From NCBI GenBank assembly GCA_963749605.1, contig CAVVNN010000002.1, positions 558,001 to 622,000 on the forward strand: 64,000 nucleotides of DNA, in the 5' to 3' direction. Source of the DNA: CAVVNN01 sp963749605 (lineage in GTDB: Bacteria > Actinomycetota > Thermoleophilia > Solirubrobacterales > 70-9). A program made the translations under genes and the position numbers. Numbering within the stretch: the first letter of the stretch is position 1; every line of letters starts with the position of its first letter. This document shows positions 30,242 to 38,447 of the stretch, piece after piece. The notes below the pieces were generated by a model. It was not told where the DNA came from. It saw only the letters and a list, made by a program, of their open reading frames with translations, and made no database searches.

Positions 30242-30303
30242 CGGCGCGGAGGCTATTCGGCCATCCGCGCCGGTGCGGGAAACGGCGCTACCTGGGCTGC
30301 GGT

Positions 30304-33122
30304 CTACTTCTTCTTGCCGCAGGAGCTCATGTTCAGCCTGAACTTGTTGCTCTTGACCTTCTTGCCGTTCTGAGCCTTGATGTTCAACACGGCCGTCTGC
30401 TTCTTCTGGCAGGTGTTGGTCGAGTTGACGAGGAGGCTCTTCTTGCCGCCCTGCATGTTCAGGATGAACTTCTTCACCGGCACGTCCGGCAGCGGGTTGA
30501 ACACGGTCTTCAGCCCGCCGTGCTTGGTGCCGATCACGCCGTGCAGCTGGATGTTCACCTGACCGTGCAGGTCGGCGACGAGGTCCGGCAGGTTGTGGCT
30601 GGAGGAGACCAGATAGACCGGCCCCTTCAACCTGTCGCTGAGCAGCGGCGTCATCGCTTCAGCGTGGCCGTAGACCGCCGCCGTCGGGCACGTCTGCGAG
30701 GCCAGCTGCGGCCTTGTGCACACCGTCTGGATGTGGCCCTGATCGAGGAACAGCGCGTGCGGCAGCGTCAGCGCGGTGCGGCTGAGGTTTGCATCGCCTT
30801 CGCGCGCTTCCAGGATCGCCCGCAAGCGCGGGTTCTTCGCCCGCTTGGTCGGGCCGGACAGCCGGACGTGCAGCTTCGGCTTGAAGCCGAGGCTGTCGCA
30901 GCCGGTTGCCGCGTAGGGATCGCTGACCGCGTAGGAGCTGAACACCGCTGGGTTGCTGGGGTCGGCGCCGCCCCCGTTGATCGATGCCGCTGGTTGCCTG
31001 TGCGGCGCAGTTCGTCGGGTTGAGCATGAACTTGCTGCGGTCGACGTTGACGTCGATCGAGCGGATGTCCAGCTTGACCCCGCCGAAGACGTCGGGGATC
31101 AGGTCGGATACCGCGTTGACCTGAGCGGTTTCCGGATTCACGTTGAGCGCGACCCGGACCACGACGGTGCCGATGTCATACGGCCCGGCGACGGCCGGCG
31201 GTGACGACCGCCATCGACAGCGGGGCGCCCTTGTAGGGGCCCGCCAGGAATGCCTTGCCGGCGATCTCGAGCGGGCCGCTGCCGCTTCCGGCGGCAGTTG
31301 TCGTGGTCCCGATCATGCTGTCTGCCGGGCAGCTGTAGCTGGCCAGCTGAGCGGTGCCGCTGCTCGCCGCCGCCGCGGCGATATCGGCCTCGGGGCAGTA
31401 GGGAATCCCGGCGAGCTTGCCGGTCAGGCCCTTCGGCAGGGTCACGTTGACGGCCTTCAGCTCCTGCTGGCCGTCGGTGCGAGCGATCTGGACCCGGAAC
31501 GGGCTGTAGGCGCCGGCCTGGGTGTTGTCTGACTTCGCCTGGAAGGCAGGAGCGAACGGGCGCCCAGCGAGCGTATTCGGGCAACTGCCTCCGCCGGGGA
31601 GGCTGGTCAGGGTGAAGGACCCCGACGGCGTGTTTTCGTCCGGAGTGCCGGACCAGGGGGTCATTTCGGTTGTCGTCGTGTGCGGGCCGCAGGTGCCGGG
31701 CGTCGTCAGCGTCCCCTTCGGACCGCCGTTGAAGCGCAGCTTGAAGGAGCTGAAGGTGGCCTGCGGGTTTTCGTCGACGACGGCTGTGAGCTGTCCCGTT
31801 TTCAGGTTCGGGAACACGTTGCCGACCAAGCGCACGTTGACGCCGAAGCGGACCGAGGTCACGTGGATGAAGATGCGGAACTGTTCTCCCGTGGTCGGGT
31901 CGTTGCTGAGCGGCTGGCCGACATAGACCGCGCCGGTGAGCGAGTCCGCCGGCAATGAGGGCGTCTGCACTTCGACCGTGCCGATCTTCGACGCATCCGG
32001 GCATTCGATGGCGAGGTTGGTGTGGTAGTGGAACTGTTCGTCGGTGCAGGCCACGAGGCCGTTGGCCGAGGCGGGGTTGATGCCCATCCCTTCGGGCAGC
32101 GTGACTTTGGCCGTCTTCAGGTAGGAGTTCGCGATCGGTTTCGTGGGATCGAAGGGGATCCCGACATTGACGGTCGTCGCTTCGGGCGAGTCGACCGCGC
32201 CGCCCTGCGGGGTGACGTCTATCGTCGGTTTGAACGGCACCAGGCTGCAGTTTTCTGCGCCTTTCGTGGTGGTGAACGCTTTTTCATCGGTGCCTCCGGG
32301 CGGCGCATGCGCTTTGACATTAATGACCGTTTCCTGGCCCCCCGCGCAGTTGCTCGGCATCGTCAGATAGGTGCCGTCACCGGCCCTGCCGTTGAATACG
32401 AGCCTGGAGCCGACGACGGGCGGCGCTCCGGGCGATGGCGGGGCATGGATGTCGCTGATCGTGAAGGTGACATGCTGGTTCACGGGACTGAGCGAGCCGA
32501 CGATTTTGGTGACTCCGGTACTGCCCAGGAAGCCGACCATCGAGGGCACTCCAGGATCCGGCACCAGGTTGTAGACCGGAACCGCGAAGCGCTGCTGGGT
32601 GCACGTCCCCGCTGGCGGGCCTACGCAGGGCGGGCCTTCTTTCGCGATCGTGAAGTAGTTAGTCCCGACGGCTGCGTTGACCGGGCATTTGAGCGTTGCG
32701 AGCTGAGCCACCGTGCACTGCGCCGGGGCCTCGGGGTTGACGCTGAGCCCCTCCGGCGTGTTGATGACAATTTCTTCGATGAAGCCGTCCGGGAAACCGA
32801 TGGCCCCCGGAAAGGCGAGGGTGTTGAGGGTGAAGTCGGTGAAGGCGAAGTTCGGGTGGCCGGCCGCCTGGGTGAACCATTTGGATTCGGAGGAGGGTTC
32901 TTTCGTGCATTGGCCCGGATCCTGCGGCAGCGGCGGCGCGCCTTCCACCGGCAGACCGGGGAGGCTCGGTTGGAATTTCGTTTCCGGAGTGTCGGAGTTT
33001 TCTTTACAGGTGATCGCCGACCATTTTTCGTTTTCGATGCCGAATGCACCCTGCGCCGCGGGCACTGCGAATGCAGCACCCAGAGCCATCACCGCAACTG
33101 CGATCAACAAGCGCCTAACCAA
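30304..33122 (-). CDS. Large secreted repeat protein, paralog 1, two frameshifts
   Basis: This exported protein of about 940 residues is of no recognised family. A signal peptide (RRLLIAVAVMALGAAFAVPAAQGA) begins at TTG 33122, favoured because AAGGAGG lies seven bases before it; ATG 33140 is the alternative. The body aligns along its length with the next gene upstream. It carries the same four-fold module: an LPxG-type start, then Cys...CP-x2-S/A-x-[IV]-G, then L-x-G-x-V-Y. The C-terminus is cationic (NGKKVKSNKFRLNMSSCGKKK). Frame is lost near 31195 and near 30985 by single bases. The Cys pairs suggest disulfides and extracellular placement. Function unknown; a surface or adhesive role is only a guess. 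Confidence 0.75.
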
Positions 33123-33190
33123 TTCGATCCCTCCTTGCATTGGGCAAATAACACCGCCCCCTGCATGGCGCCTGTACCTCTCCGATAAAG

Positions 33191-33218
33191 ACTGTACAGC
33201 GCTCGACCCACGAATCAA
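33191..33218 (-). promoter_or_regulatory. Possible promoter of secreted paralog 1
   Basis: On the minus strand TTGATT (33213-33218) and TACAGT (33191-33196) are 16 bp apart, about 70 bp before the start. This suggests the second paralog can be transcribed independently of the first. Box matches are moderate. Confidence 0.35.
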
Positions 33219-33279
33219 GTGCGAAATGGAACAAATTCCCCAGACCGACGCCCTATAGCCCCCACTCCGATGGCGGTCG

Positions 33280-36234
33280 CTACTTGCCGTGCCCCTTGCC
33301 GCGGCAGGGCGTGCGCAGCTTCGTCCGCCGGTTCGCCTTCTTGCCGTTCTGGGCCTTGAACCTGACGATCGCCCGGACCCTCTTCCCTCCGCAGAGGTTG
33401 CGGCTGTTTTCGAGCAAGCCCTTCTTGCCCCCCGGCAGGGTGAGGATGAACTTGGACACCGGCACGTCGGGGACCGTGTCGTAGGTGGTGCGGATTCCGC
33501 CGTGGAAGCTGTCGATGCGGCCAACCAGGTCGACTTCGACCTGGCCGTGCAGGGCGGCGACGAGGTCCGGCAGCGGGTTGTCGGAGCTGCGCAGGTAGAC
33601 AGGCCCTTCCAGCGGCTTGTCGAGCAGCGGAGTGAAGGCCCGGGCGAAGCCATAGATCGACTGCCTCGGACATTCGTCGGCGGCGAACCGGACGCGCGTG
33701 CAAATCCTGCTGAGGCTGCTCTGCTTGAGGAACAGCGAATGTGGCAGGCCGACCGCGGCGCGGGCGATGTTGGCGTCGCCTTCGCGGGCCTGGAGCACCG
33801 CCCGCAGCCTCGGGCTCTTCGCCCGCCGAGTGCCGCCGAACAGGCGCAGGTGGAGCTTCGGCTTGAAGTCGAGCTTCTCGCAGTCGCTGACCTGGAACGG
33901 GACCGAGACCGGGTCGGAGCTGAAGGCGGCCGGGTTGGTGGGGTCGGAGCCGCCGCCGCGCAGCGTCGCGCCGACCGCCATCGGCGAGCAGTTGGTCGGG
34001 TTGAGCGAGAACTGCTTGCGGTCGATGTGGACGGCGACCGAGCGGATGTCGAGCAGGGCGCCGCCGAAGACGTGGGGGATCGGGTCGGAGACGGCGTGCA
34101 CCTGTGCCGTTTCCGGGTCGACGAGCAATGCCACCCTCACCACGACCGTGCCCAGGTCAAAGGGCCCAGCCGTGGCGGGGGTGACGATTGCCAGGGAAAG
34201 AGGAGCCCCGTTGTAGGGGCCTGTGAGGAAGGCTTTTCCGTCGACGTGGATGGGGGAGGGGCCGCTGCCGGCGGCGATCGAGGCGGTGCCGACGAGGCTG
34301 CTGCTCGGGCAACTCGAGTTGGCCGCCTCCGCCGTCCCGCTGTTGGCCGCCGCGGCAACGAGCGCCGCCGGGGGGCAGTACTTGACGCCGGCGAGCTTGG
34401 CGCTCAGGCCCGGGGGCAGGTCGACCGTGGCCCCTTTCAGCTCCTGGTTTCCGTCGGAGCGAGCGATGTCGACGTTGACCTGGGTGTAGGCGCCGCCCTT
34501 GGGGTTGGTCGACTTGGCGCCGAAGCTGGGTGCGAACGGGCGGCTGGCCATGTCTTTCGCGCAGACGCCCCCTCCGGGCGCGGCGGTCATCGCGAAGCTT
34601 GCCCCCGGGTGTGCCGGCGGGTTGCCGGTCCACGGCGTCATCGTCGTCACGGTCCCATTGGGGCCGCAAGTGGGTGGGCTGGTGAGAACCGCTCGCGCAC
34701 CCCCGGTGAACGAGAGGTCGAACGAGGTGAACGGCACCTGCGGCGCGTCGGAGATCGTCGTCGTCAGCTGCCCGGTCTGCGGATCTGCCCGAACCTTGCC
34801 GACCAACCGCGCCGATATCCCGTAGCGATCCGATTTGGCTTCGATGAAGATCCGGTACTCATCCCCAGAGGTTGGATCGCGGCTGAGCTGCTTGCCTACA
34901 TAGACGTTTCCTTCGAGGACTTCTTCGGGCTGCGGGTTGGTCTGGTCTTCCAAAGGCGGCGATTCGACCTTCGCCCGGCCGATGATCGACTCCGCAGGGC
35001 AGGCGACCGGGTTGGTGGTTCCCTTGCCGAATTGGGCGTCGGTGCAGGTCTGCAACCCATTGGCGGCAGAGGGATTGAGGCCCATTCCGAGCGAGAGCGT
35101 CACGGTCGCCTGTTTGGTTTGGGAGCTGTCCTGTTCGTCTTCTTCGGCGAGGAAATCGGGCAGGAGGTGCGGGACGTCGACGTTGACACCGACCCCGGCG
35201 GGCGAGTCGGTTTGCACCGTCCCCGGATCGATGTCGATGGTCGGCTCATAGGGGATCGTGTCGCACTCTTTCGGTTCGGTGCCTGGACCGCTCGTTTCGC
35301 TTTCGGGCGGGATCGGCGACTCGAAGAAGGAGGAGCCGTTGGGAAAGTCGGGGTTGGGGTCGCCGATTGAGTCGGCGCGCAGCAAGGTGGAGTAGATATG
35401 GCCGGAGGGCCCGCCGGGCTGCTCGCCCGGAACCCAGTTGTCCGCGTAGGCGGGGCCGAAGCAGGTGGTGGGCGTCGTGATGAACGTCCCATCGCCGGAG
35501 CGCCCGTCGAAGACCAGCCGGTTCTCCAGAATCAGTCCTTTTTCTCCACCGAGCAGCCCCAGGATCCCCCCCAGGCCTTCGGGGAGCGCGGCGGGGACGT
35601 GGATGGTGAAGCCCTCGTGGTAGTCACCGGACCAGTCGACGTTGCCTTCGAGGAAGACTTCATTGCCGGCGAGTTCGAGGCCGAAGCGCGCGGACTCGCC
35701 GGGTTTCGGTTCGACGTTGTAAACGGTGACTTCGGTCAGCGGCGCGGTCGGTGGCGATGGGGTCCCGAGTGGTGGCAGCGAAGCCGTCACCTGGCTTTTG
35801 CCGACTTCCGAGCCCGAAGGACAACCCGAGGCGCCGAGTTCGAAGACACTCAGTTCACAGCGGACGGTGGCACCGGGATTGACGCTGAGGCCGGCCGGTA
35901 GCTCGACCCGCACTGTCTTCAATTCGTCGACCGGGGTTTTGCCGGGGGCTTCGTTCTTGATGATGAACTGGGTGAAGCCCCAATTCGGATGGGCGCCGGC
36001 GGTGTCGAAGAACTGTTCCGGGGTGGCTATCGAGCAGAGCTGGGCACCCGGTTCAGGCGGTTCGGCGTTGCAGGTGCCCGCCTGCCAGCCGGATTCGACC
36101 GAGGGATGAGTTGGATCGCTCGGAGCGATGATGTCGCCGGTATCGGCAACCGCCACCGAGGCCGTCGCCAGCATGCAAAACAGACAGAAAAAAGTGCCAA
36201 GAGCTACGCCCCCCAACCCAGTTCTCCTCCTCAT
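33280..36234 (-). CDS. Large secreted repeat protein, paralog 2 (984 aa)
   Basis: This intact exported protein is of unknown family. The signal peptide is residues 1-30 (MRRRTGLGGVALGTFFCLFCMLATASVAVA). Four diverged copies of one module are visible at about 108-197, 378-480, 603-700 and 827-907. Each opens with LPxGL/LPHSL, has a Cys, then CP-x2-S-x-[IV]-G (Cys126/138, 397/412, 620/642, 845/855), and ends near a V-Y or G-x-A-F strand. Between them are beta-rich segments with RLVFDGRSGDGTF and TCGPNGT...MTPWTG. The C-terminus is strongly basic (GKKANRRTKLRTPCRGKGHGK). ATG 36234 is chosen because AAGGAG precedes it. A winged-helix gene is divergent from it. Confidence 0.85.
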   Translation of the reverse strand: MRRRTGLGGVALGTFFCLFCMLATASVAVADTGDIIAPSDPTHPSVESGWQAGTCNAEPPEPGAQLCSIATPEQFFDTAGAHPNWGFTQFIIKNEAPGKTPVDELKTVRVELPAGLSVNPGATVRCELSVFELGASGCPSGSEVGKSQVTASLPPLGTPSPPTAPLTEVTVYNVEPKPGESARFGLELAGNEVFLEGNVDWSGDYHEGFTIHVPAALPEGLGGILGLLGGEKGLILENRLVFDGRSGDGTFITTPTTCFGPAYADNWVPGEQPGGPSGHIYSTLLRADSIGDPNPDFPNGSSFFESPIPPESETSGPGTEPKECDTIPYEPTIDIDPGTVQTDSPAGVGVNVDVPHLLPDFLAEEDEQDSSQTKQATVTLSLGMGLNPSAANGLQTCTDAQFGKGTTNPVACPAESIIGRAKVESPPLEDQTNPQPEEVLEGNVYVGKQLSRDPTSGDEYRIFIEAKSDRYGISARLVGKVRADPQTGQLTTTISDAPQVPFTSFDLSFTGGARAVLTSPPTCGPNGTVTTMTPWTGNPPAHPGASFAMTAAPGGGVCAKDMASRPFAPSFGAKSTNPKGGAYTQVNVDIARSDGNQELKGATVDLPPGLSAKLAGVKYCPPAALVAAAANSGTAEAANSSCPSSSLVGTASIAAGSGPSPIHVDGKAFLTGPYNGAPLSLAIVTPATAGPFDLGTVVVRVALLVDPETAQVHAVSDPIPHVFGGALLDIRSVAVHIDRKQFSLNPTNCSPMAVGATLRGGGSDPTNPAAFSSDPVSVPFQVSDCEKLDFKPKLHLRLFGGTRRAKSPRLRAVLQAREGDANIARAAVGLPHSLFLKQSSLSRICTRVRFAADECPRQSIYGFARAFTPLLDKPLEGPVYLRSSDNPLPDLVAALHGQVEVDLVGRIDSFHGGIRTTYDTVPDVPVSKFILTLPGGKKGLLENSRNLCGGKRVRAIVRFKAQNGKKANRRTKLRTPCRGKGHGK

Positions 36235-36265
36235 CAATTCTCCTTCCCCAGACGTCATTGCTAAG

Positions 36266-36295
36266 ATAGTACCTGATTTTAGGTGTTTGGGTTAA
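36266..36295 (-). promoter_or_regulatory. Possible promoter of secreted paralog 2
   Basis: On the minus strand TTAACC (36290-36295) and TACTAT (36266-36271) are 18 bp apart in an AT-rich gap of 92 bp, giving a start site about 25 bp before the ATG. ACCT-GATTTT-AGGT (36271-36284) lies between the boxes and could be a regulator half-site pair. Confidence 0.4.
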
Positions 36296-36326
36296 TTTTT
36301 TTCGGTATACAAGATCGCGAGAAACG

Positions 36327-36734
36327 ATGAAGGTCGGCATCAAGCAAGGACGTAACTCCGCTCGCCAAGCCGCAAACGGCTCGACGTTCAAGGAAGTCAG
36401 CTGGCAGCGCCTTGCTCGCGCAAATACCCATCCGCTGCGCATCTCAATCCTCGAAGTGCTCGGCCTCGATGGCGGTCGCACGCTCTCTCCCAGCGACCTC
36501 AGCTACGAGTTGCGGAGGCCGCTGAGCAACATCAACTACCACACGACCGAGCTCTACAAGTCAGACCTGCTGAGCTTGGTGAAAACGCGGCCGGTTCGGG
36601 GGGCGACCGAGCACTTCTACCGGCTGGCGGAGCCCGAGACCAACGGCAGCGGCGCGTCCAACGGCAATGGGAAGCGGACGACGGGTCTCGAACCCGCGAC
36701 CTCGAGCTTGGGAAGCTCGCGCTCTACCAACTGA
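36327..36734 (+). CDS. ArsR-like winged-helix regulator with tail antisense to tRNA-Gly
   Basis: This is a small DNA-binding protein with the winged helix at about residues 28-98: WQRLARANTHPLRISILEVLGL, LSPSDLSYELRRPLSNINYHTTEL, LLSLVKTRPVRGATEHFYRL. It is divergent from the large secreted gene across 92 bp and is the natural candidate to control it. After about residue 115 the frame runs into the complement of tRNA-Gly. The tail RTTGLEPATSSLGSSRSTN is the peptide typically produced by reading a tRNA backwards, so the true protein probably ends sooner or has an unnoticed frame error near 36660. Start ATG 36327. Confidence 0.7.
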   Translation: MKVGIKQGRNSARQAANGSTFKEVSWQRLARANTHPLRISILEVLGLDGGRTLSPSDLSYELRRPLSNINYHTTELYKSDLLSLVKTRPVRGATEHFYRLAEPETNGSGASNGNGKRTTGLEPATSSLGSSRSTN

Positions 36735-36745
36735 GCTACGTCCGC
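36673..36745 (-). tRNA. tRNA-Gly (anticodon CCC)
   Basis: On the minus strand, acceptor arms GCGGACG and CGTCCGC pair. The D arm is GCTCAGTTGGTAGAGC. The anticodon stem CGAGC/GCTCG closes the loop TTCCCAA with anticodon CCC for GGG codons. The T arm is GCGGGTTCGAGACCCGT. CCA is not encoded. Confidence 0.92.
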
Positions 36746-36823
36746 GTCGAACTCGATTCTACGGTCGCTGGGCCAGGGCCGTTGGGACGGGCGCAAGGTC
36801 AAGGGCCTAACCTCCTCGACCCC

Positions 36824-37348
36824 GTGAGCGCGCGCGCCCTTCTCGCCTTCCTTGCCGTCGTCGCCGTCGTCGGCCTGCTCGTCTTCGGCCTGCTGAGCAA
36901 AGGATCGACTGGGGTCGACGTGGGCGAAGCGGCGCCCGCCGGCGCGCTGCCCCGCCTCGAGGGCACCGGGTCCGGGTCGCTTGCCGACTACCGCGGCCGC
37001 TGGGTCCTGGTCAACTTCTGGGCCTCCTGGTGCATCCCCTGCCGCGAGGAGGCGCCGGTGCTGGAGGACTTCCAGCGGCGCCACGGGGGGAGCCGCTTCA
37101 CCGTGCTCGGGATCGACACCCGCGACCTCAGCGGCGACGGGCGGAGGTTCGTGCGCCAGTACGGGCTGGCGTACCCGCAGCTGCGCGACGGGGACGGCCA
37201 GCGGGCCCACGACTTCGGCACCATCGGCTTCCCGGAGAACTTCCTCGTCGACCCGCGAGGCAGGCTGCGCCTGCTGCGACGAGGACCGGTGACGGAGGCG
37301 TACCTGCGCCGGTACGTGGCGCCGCTGCTGAAGGACGGAAGCCGATGA
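36824..37348 (+). CDS. Thiol-disulfide oxidoreductase CcmG/ResA type
   Basis: This is a membrane-anchored thioredoxin-fold protein of 174 residues. It reduces the heme-binding cysteines of apocytochrome c. An N-terminal helix (about 5-24, LLAFLAVVAVVGLLVFGLL) is followed by the domain with WASWCIPCREEAPVLEDF (active-site CxxC) and the cis-Pro region GTIGFPENFLVDPRGRL. GTG 36824 is chosen because the anchor starts there; the longer open frame lacks a better start. Its stop overlaps the next start (ATGA). With the CcmH-like gene it forms the second ccm location in the window, 8.4 kb from ccmE/ccmF. Confidence 0.9.
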   Translation: MSARALLAFLAVVAVVGLLVFGLLSKGSTGVDVGEAAPAGALPRLEGTGSGSLADYRGRWVLVNFWASWCIPCREEAPVLEDFQRRHGGSRFTVLGIDTRDLSGDGRRFVRQYGLAYPQLRDGDGQRAHDFGTIGFPENFLVDPRGRLRLLRRGPVTEAYLRRYVAPLLKDGSR

Positions 37349-37815
37349 GGGCGCGGGTCATCGCCCTGCTGCTGACGGCGCCGGTGGCGCTCGCGCTGGG
37401 CGCCCACGCCGCGGCGGCCCAATCGCCGCCGACCCTGACCGAGATCTCCGGCGAAGTGATGTGCCCGATCTGCGGGACGCTGCTCGAACTTTCGGAATCG
37501 CCTCAAGCAGTGCGCGAGAAAGCGTTCGTCAAGGGGCTGATCGCCGAAGGGAAGTCGAAGGCGCAGATCAAGGAAGCGCTGGTGGCCCAGTACGGGCAGG
37601 AGGTGCTGGCGCTTCCGCAGGGTTCGGGCTTCGACCTCTCCGCCTACCTGGTGCCGGCGATCGCCTTCGCCGTCGCGGCGATCGCGCTGGCGATCGGCGT
37701 GCTGCGCTGGCGGCGCGACTCGGGACCGCCGGGACCGGGGGCGCCATCCGCCAAGGGCCCGACCGGCGCGGACGCCGAACGCCTCGACGCCGACCTGGCG
37801 CGCTACGACCTCTGA
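37345..37815 (+). CDS. ccmH: Cytochrome c biogenesis protein CcmH/CycL
   Basis: This 156-residue exported thiol protein keeps apocytochrome cysteines reduced for heme attachment. It has a signal peptide (MRARVIALLLTAPVALALGAHAAAA) and a domain with the redox pair in EVMCPICGTLLELSESPQA and the family block GKSKAQIKEALVAQYGQEVLALP. A membrane helix follows at about 97-118 (LVPAIAFAVAAIALAIGVLRWRR), then a soluble tail ending RLDADLARYDL. Translational coupling (ATGA) to the CcmG-type gene supports joint action. The stop is 13 bp before the convergent 37803-38447 gene would end, so the two overlap by 13 bp at their 3' ends. Confidence 0.9.
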   Translation: MRARVIALLLTAPVALALGAHAAAAQSPPTLTEISGEVMCPICGTLLELSESPQAVREKAFVKGLIAEGKSKAQIKEALVAQYGQEVLALPQGSGFDLSAYLVPAIAFAVAAIALAIGVLRWRRDSGPPGPGAPSAKGPTGADAERLDADLARYDL

Positions 37816-38447
37816 ACCAGGCCCGCAACGGGCACGGGAAGCTTCTTGGGTAGGGAGGCTCCCGCCGTAACGCAGGCGAGGGTGGCGTCGGCCTCCATCG
37901 CAACCGCCGCCAGGGCCAGGGAGTCGCCGCCGCCCGCCAGCGGCGGCCCGTCGACCACCACCAGCTCGTAGGCGCTGCGCAGCTTGGCGGTGGCATGGCG
38001 GAAGCCCTCCGAGGCGAGCAGCGTCGAGGCGTCGGCGCTCGGCGCGCCGGCGACGACGCAGACGACCGCATCGGCGGCGCCGGCCGAGGCGGGACCGGCG
38101 AGTAGGAGCGGCTGGAGGATCTCCGGCGCGCTCGCCTCCCAGCGCAGGTACTCCTGCAGGCCCGGCCCTGGCCGCAGCCCGAGCATCTCGGCGAGCCTCG
38201 GCCTGGCGAGGTCGCACTCCAGCAGCGCCGTGGCGCGGCCTGAGGCGCCCGCGGCCGCGGCAAGGCCAGCCGCGACCTCCGACTTGACCGCCTCCTCACC
38301 GGTGAGCAGCAGCACCCGGCAATCGGCAAGCCGCTTCAGCAGGCCGCCCAGGGCGTCGAGGTCGGTGCGGCGCAGCGCCCCCGCCCGGGCTCCACCCGCG
38401 CCGCCGATCTCGGCAAGGACGGGGGCTCGCCGCCGGCCGAGGCGCAT
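37803..38447 (-). CDS. CpsD/BY-kinase-like P-loop protein, degenerate (214 aa)
   Basis: This protein has the layout of bacterial tyrosine kinases of polysaccharide systems: VLLLTGEEAVKSEVAAGLA in the Walker A place, ALLECDLARPRLAEMLGL in the Walker A' place, GLQEYL, and YELVVVDGPPL as Walker B. The Walker A lacks the GxGKST pattern (GEEAVKSE), and no Tyr-rich C-terminal cluster is present. It may therefore be a pseudokinase or an ATPase with another job. ATG 38447 overlaps the argS stop by one base (TGATG), giving coupling to argS. No polysaccharide export gene is adjacent. Family assignment is moderate. Confidence 0.6.
   Translation of the reverse strand: MRLGRRRAPVLAEIGGAGGARAGALRRTDLDALGGLLKRLADCRVLLLTGEEAVKSEVAAGLAAAAGASGRATALLECDLARPRLAEMLGLRPGPGLQEYLRWEASAPEILQPLLLAGPASAGAADAVVCVVAGAPSADASTLLASEGFRHATAKLRSAYELVVVDGPPLAGGGDSLALAAVAMEADATLACVTAGASLPKKLPVPVAGLVQRS

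Noticed and set aside
33289..35370. 693-residue open frame on the plus strand opposite the large secreted protein
   Set aside because: It is the shadow frame of a GC-rich gene: low-complexity Arg/Gly/Val composition, no domain, while the minus-strand product has a signal peptide and repeats.
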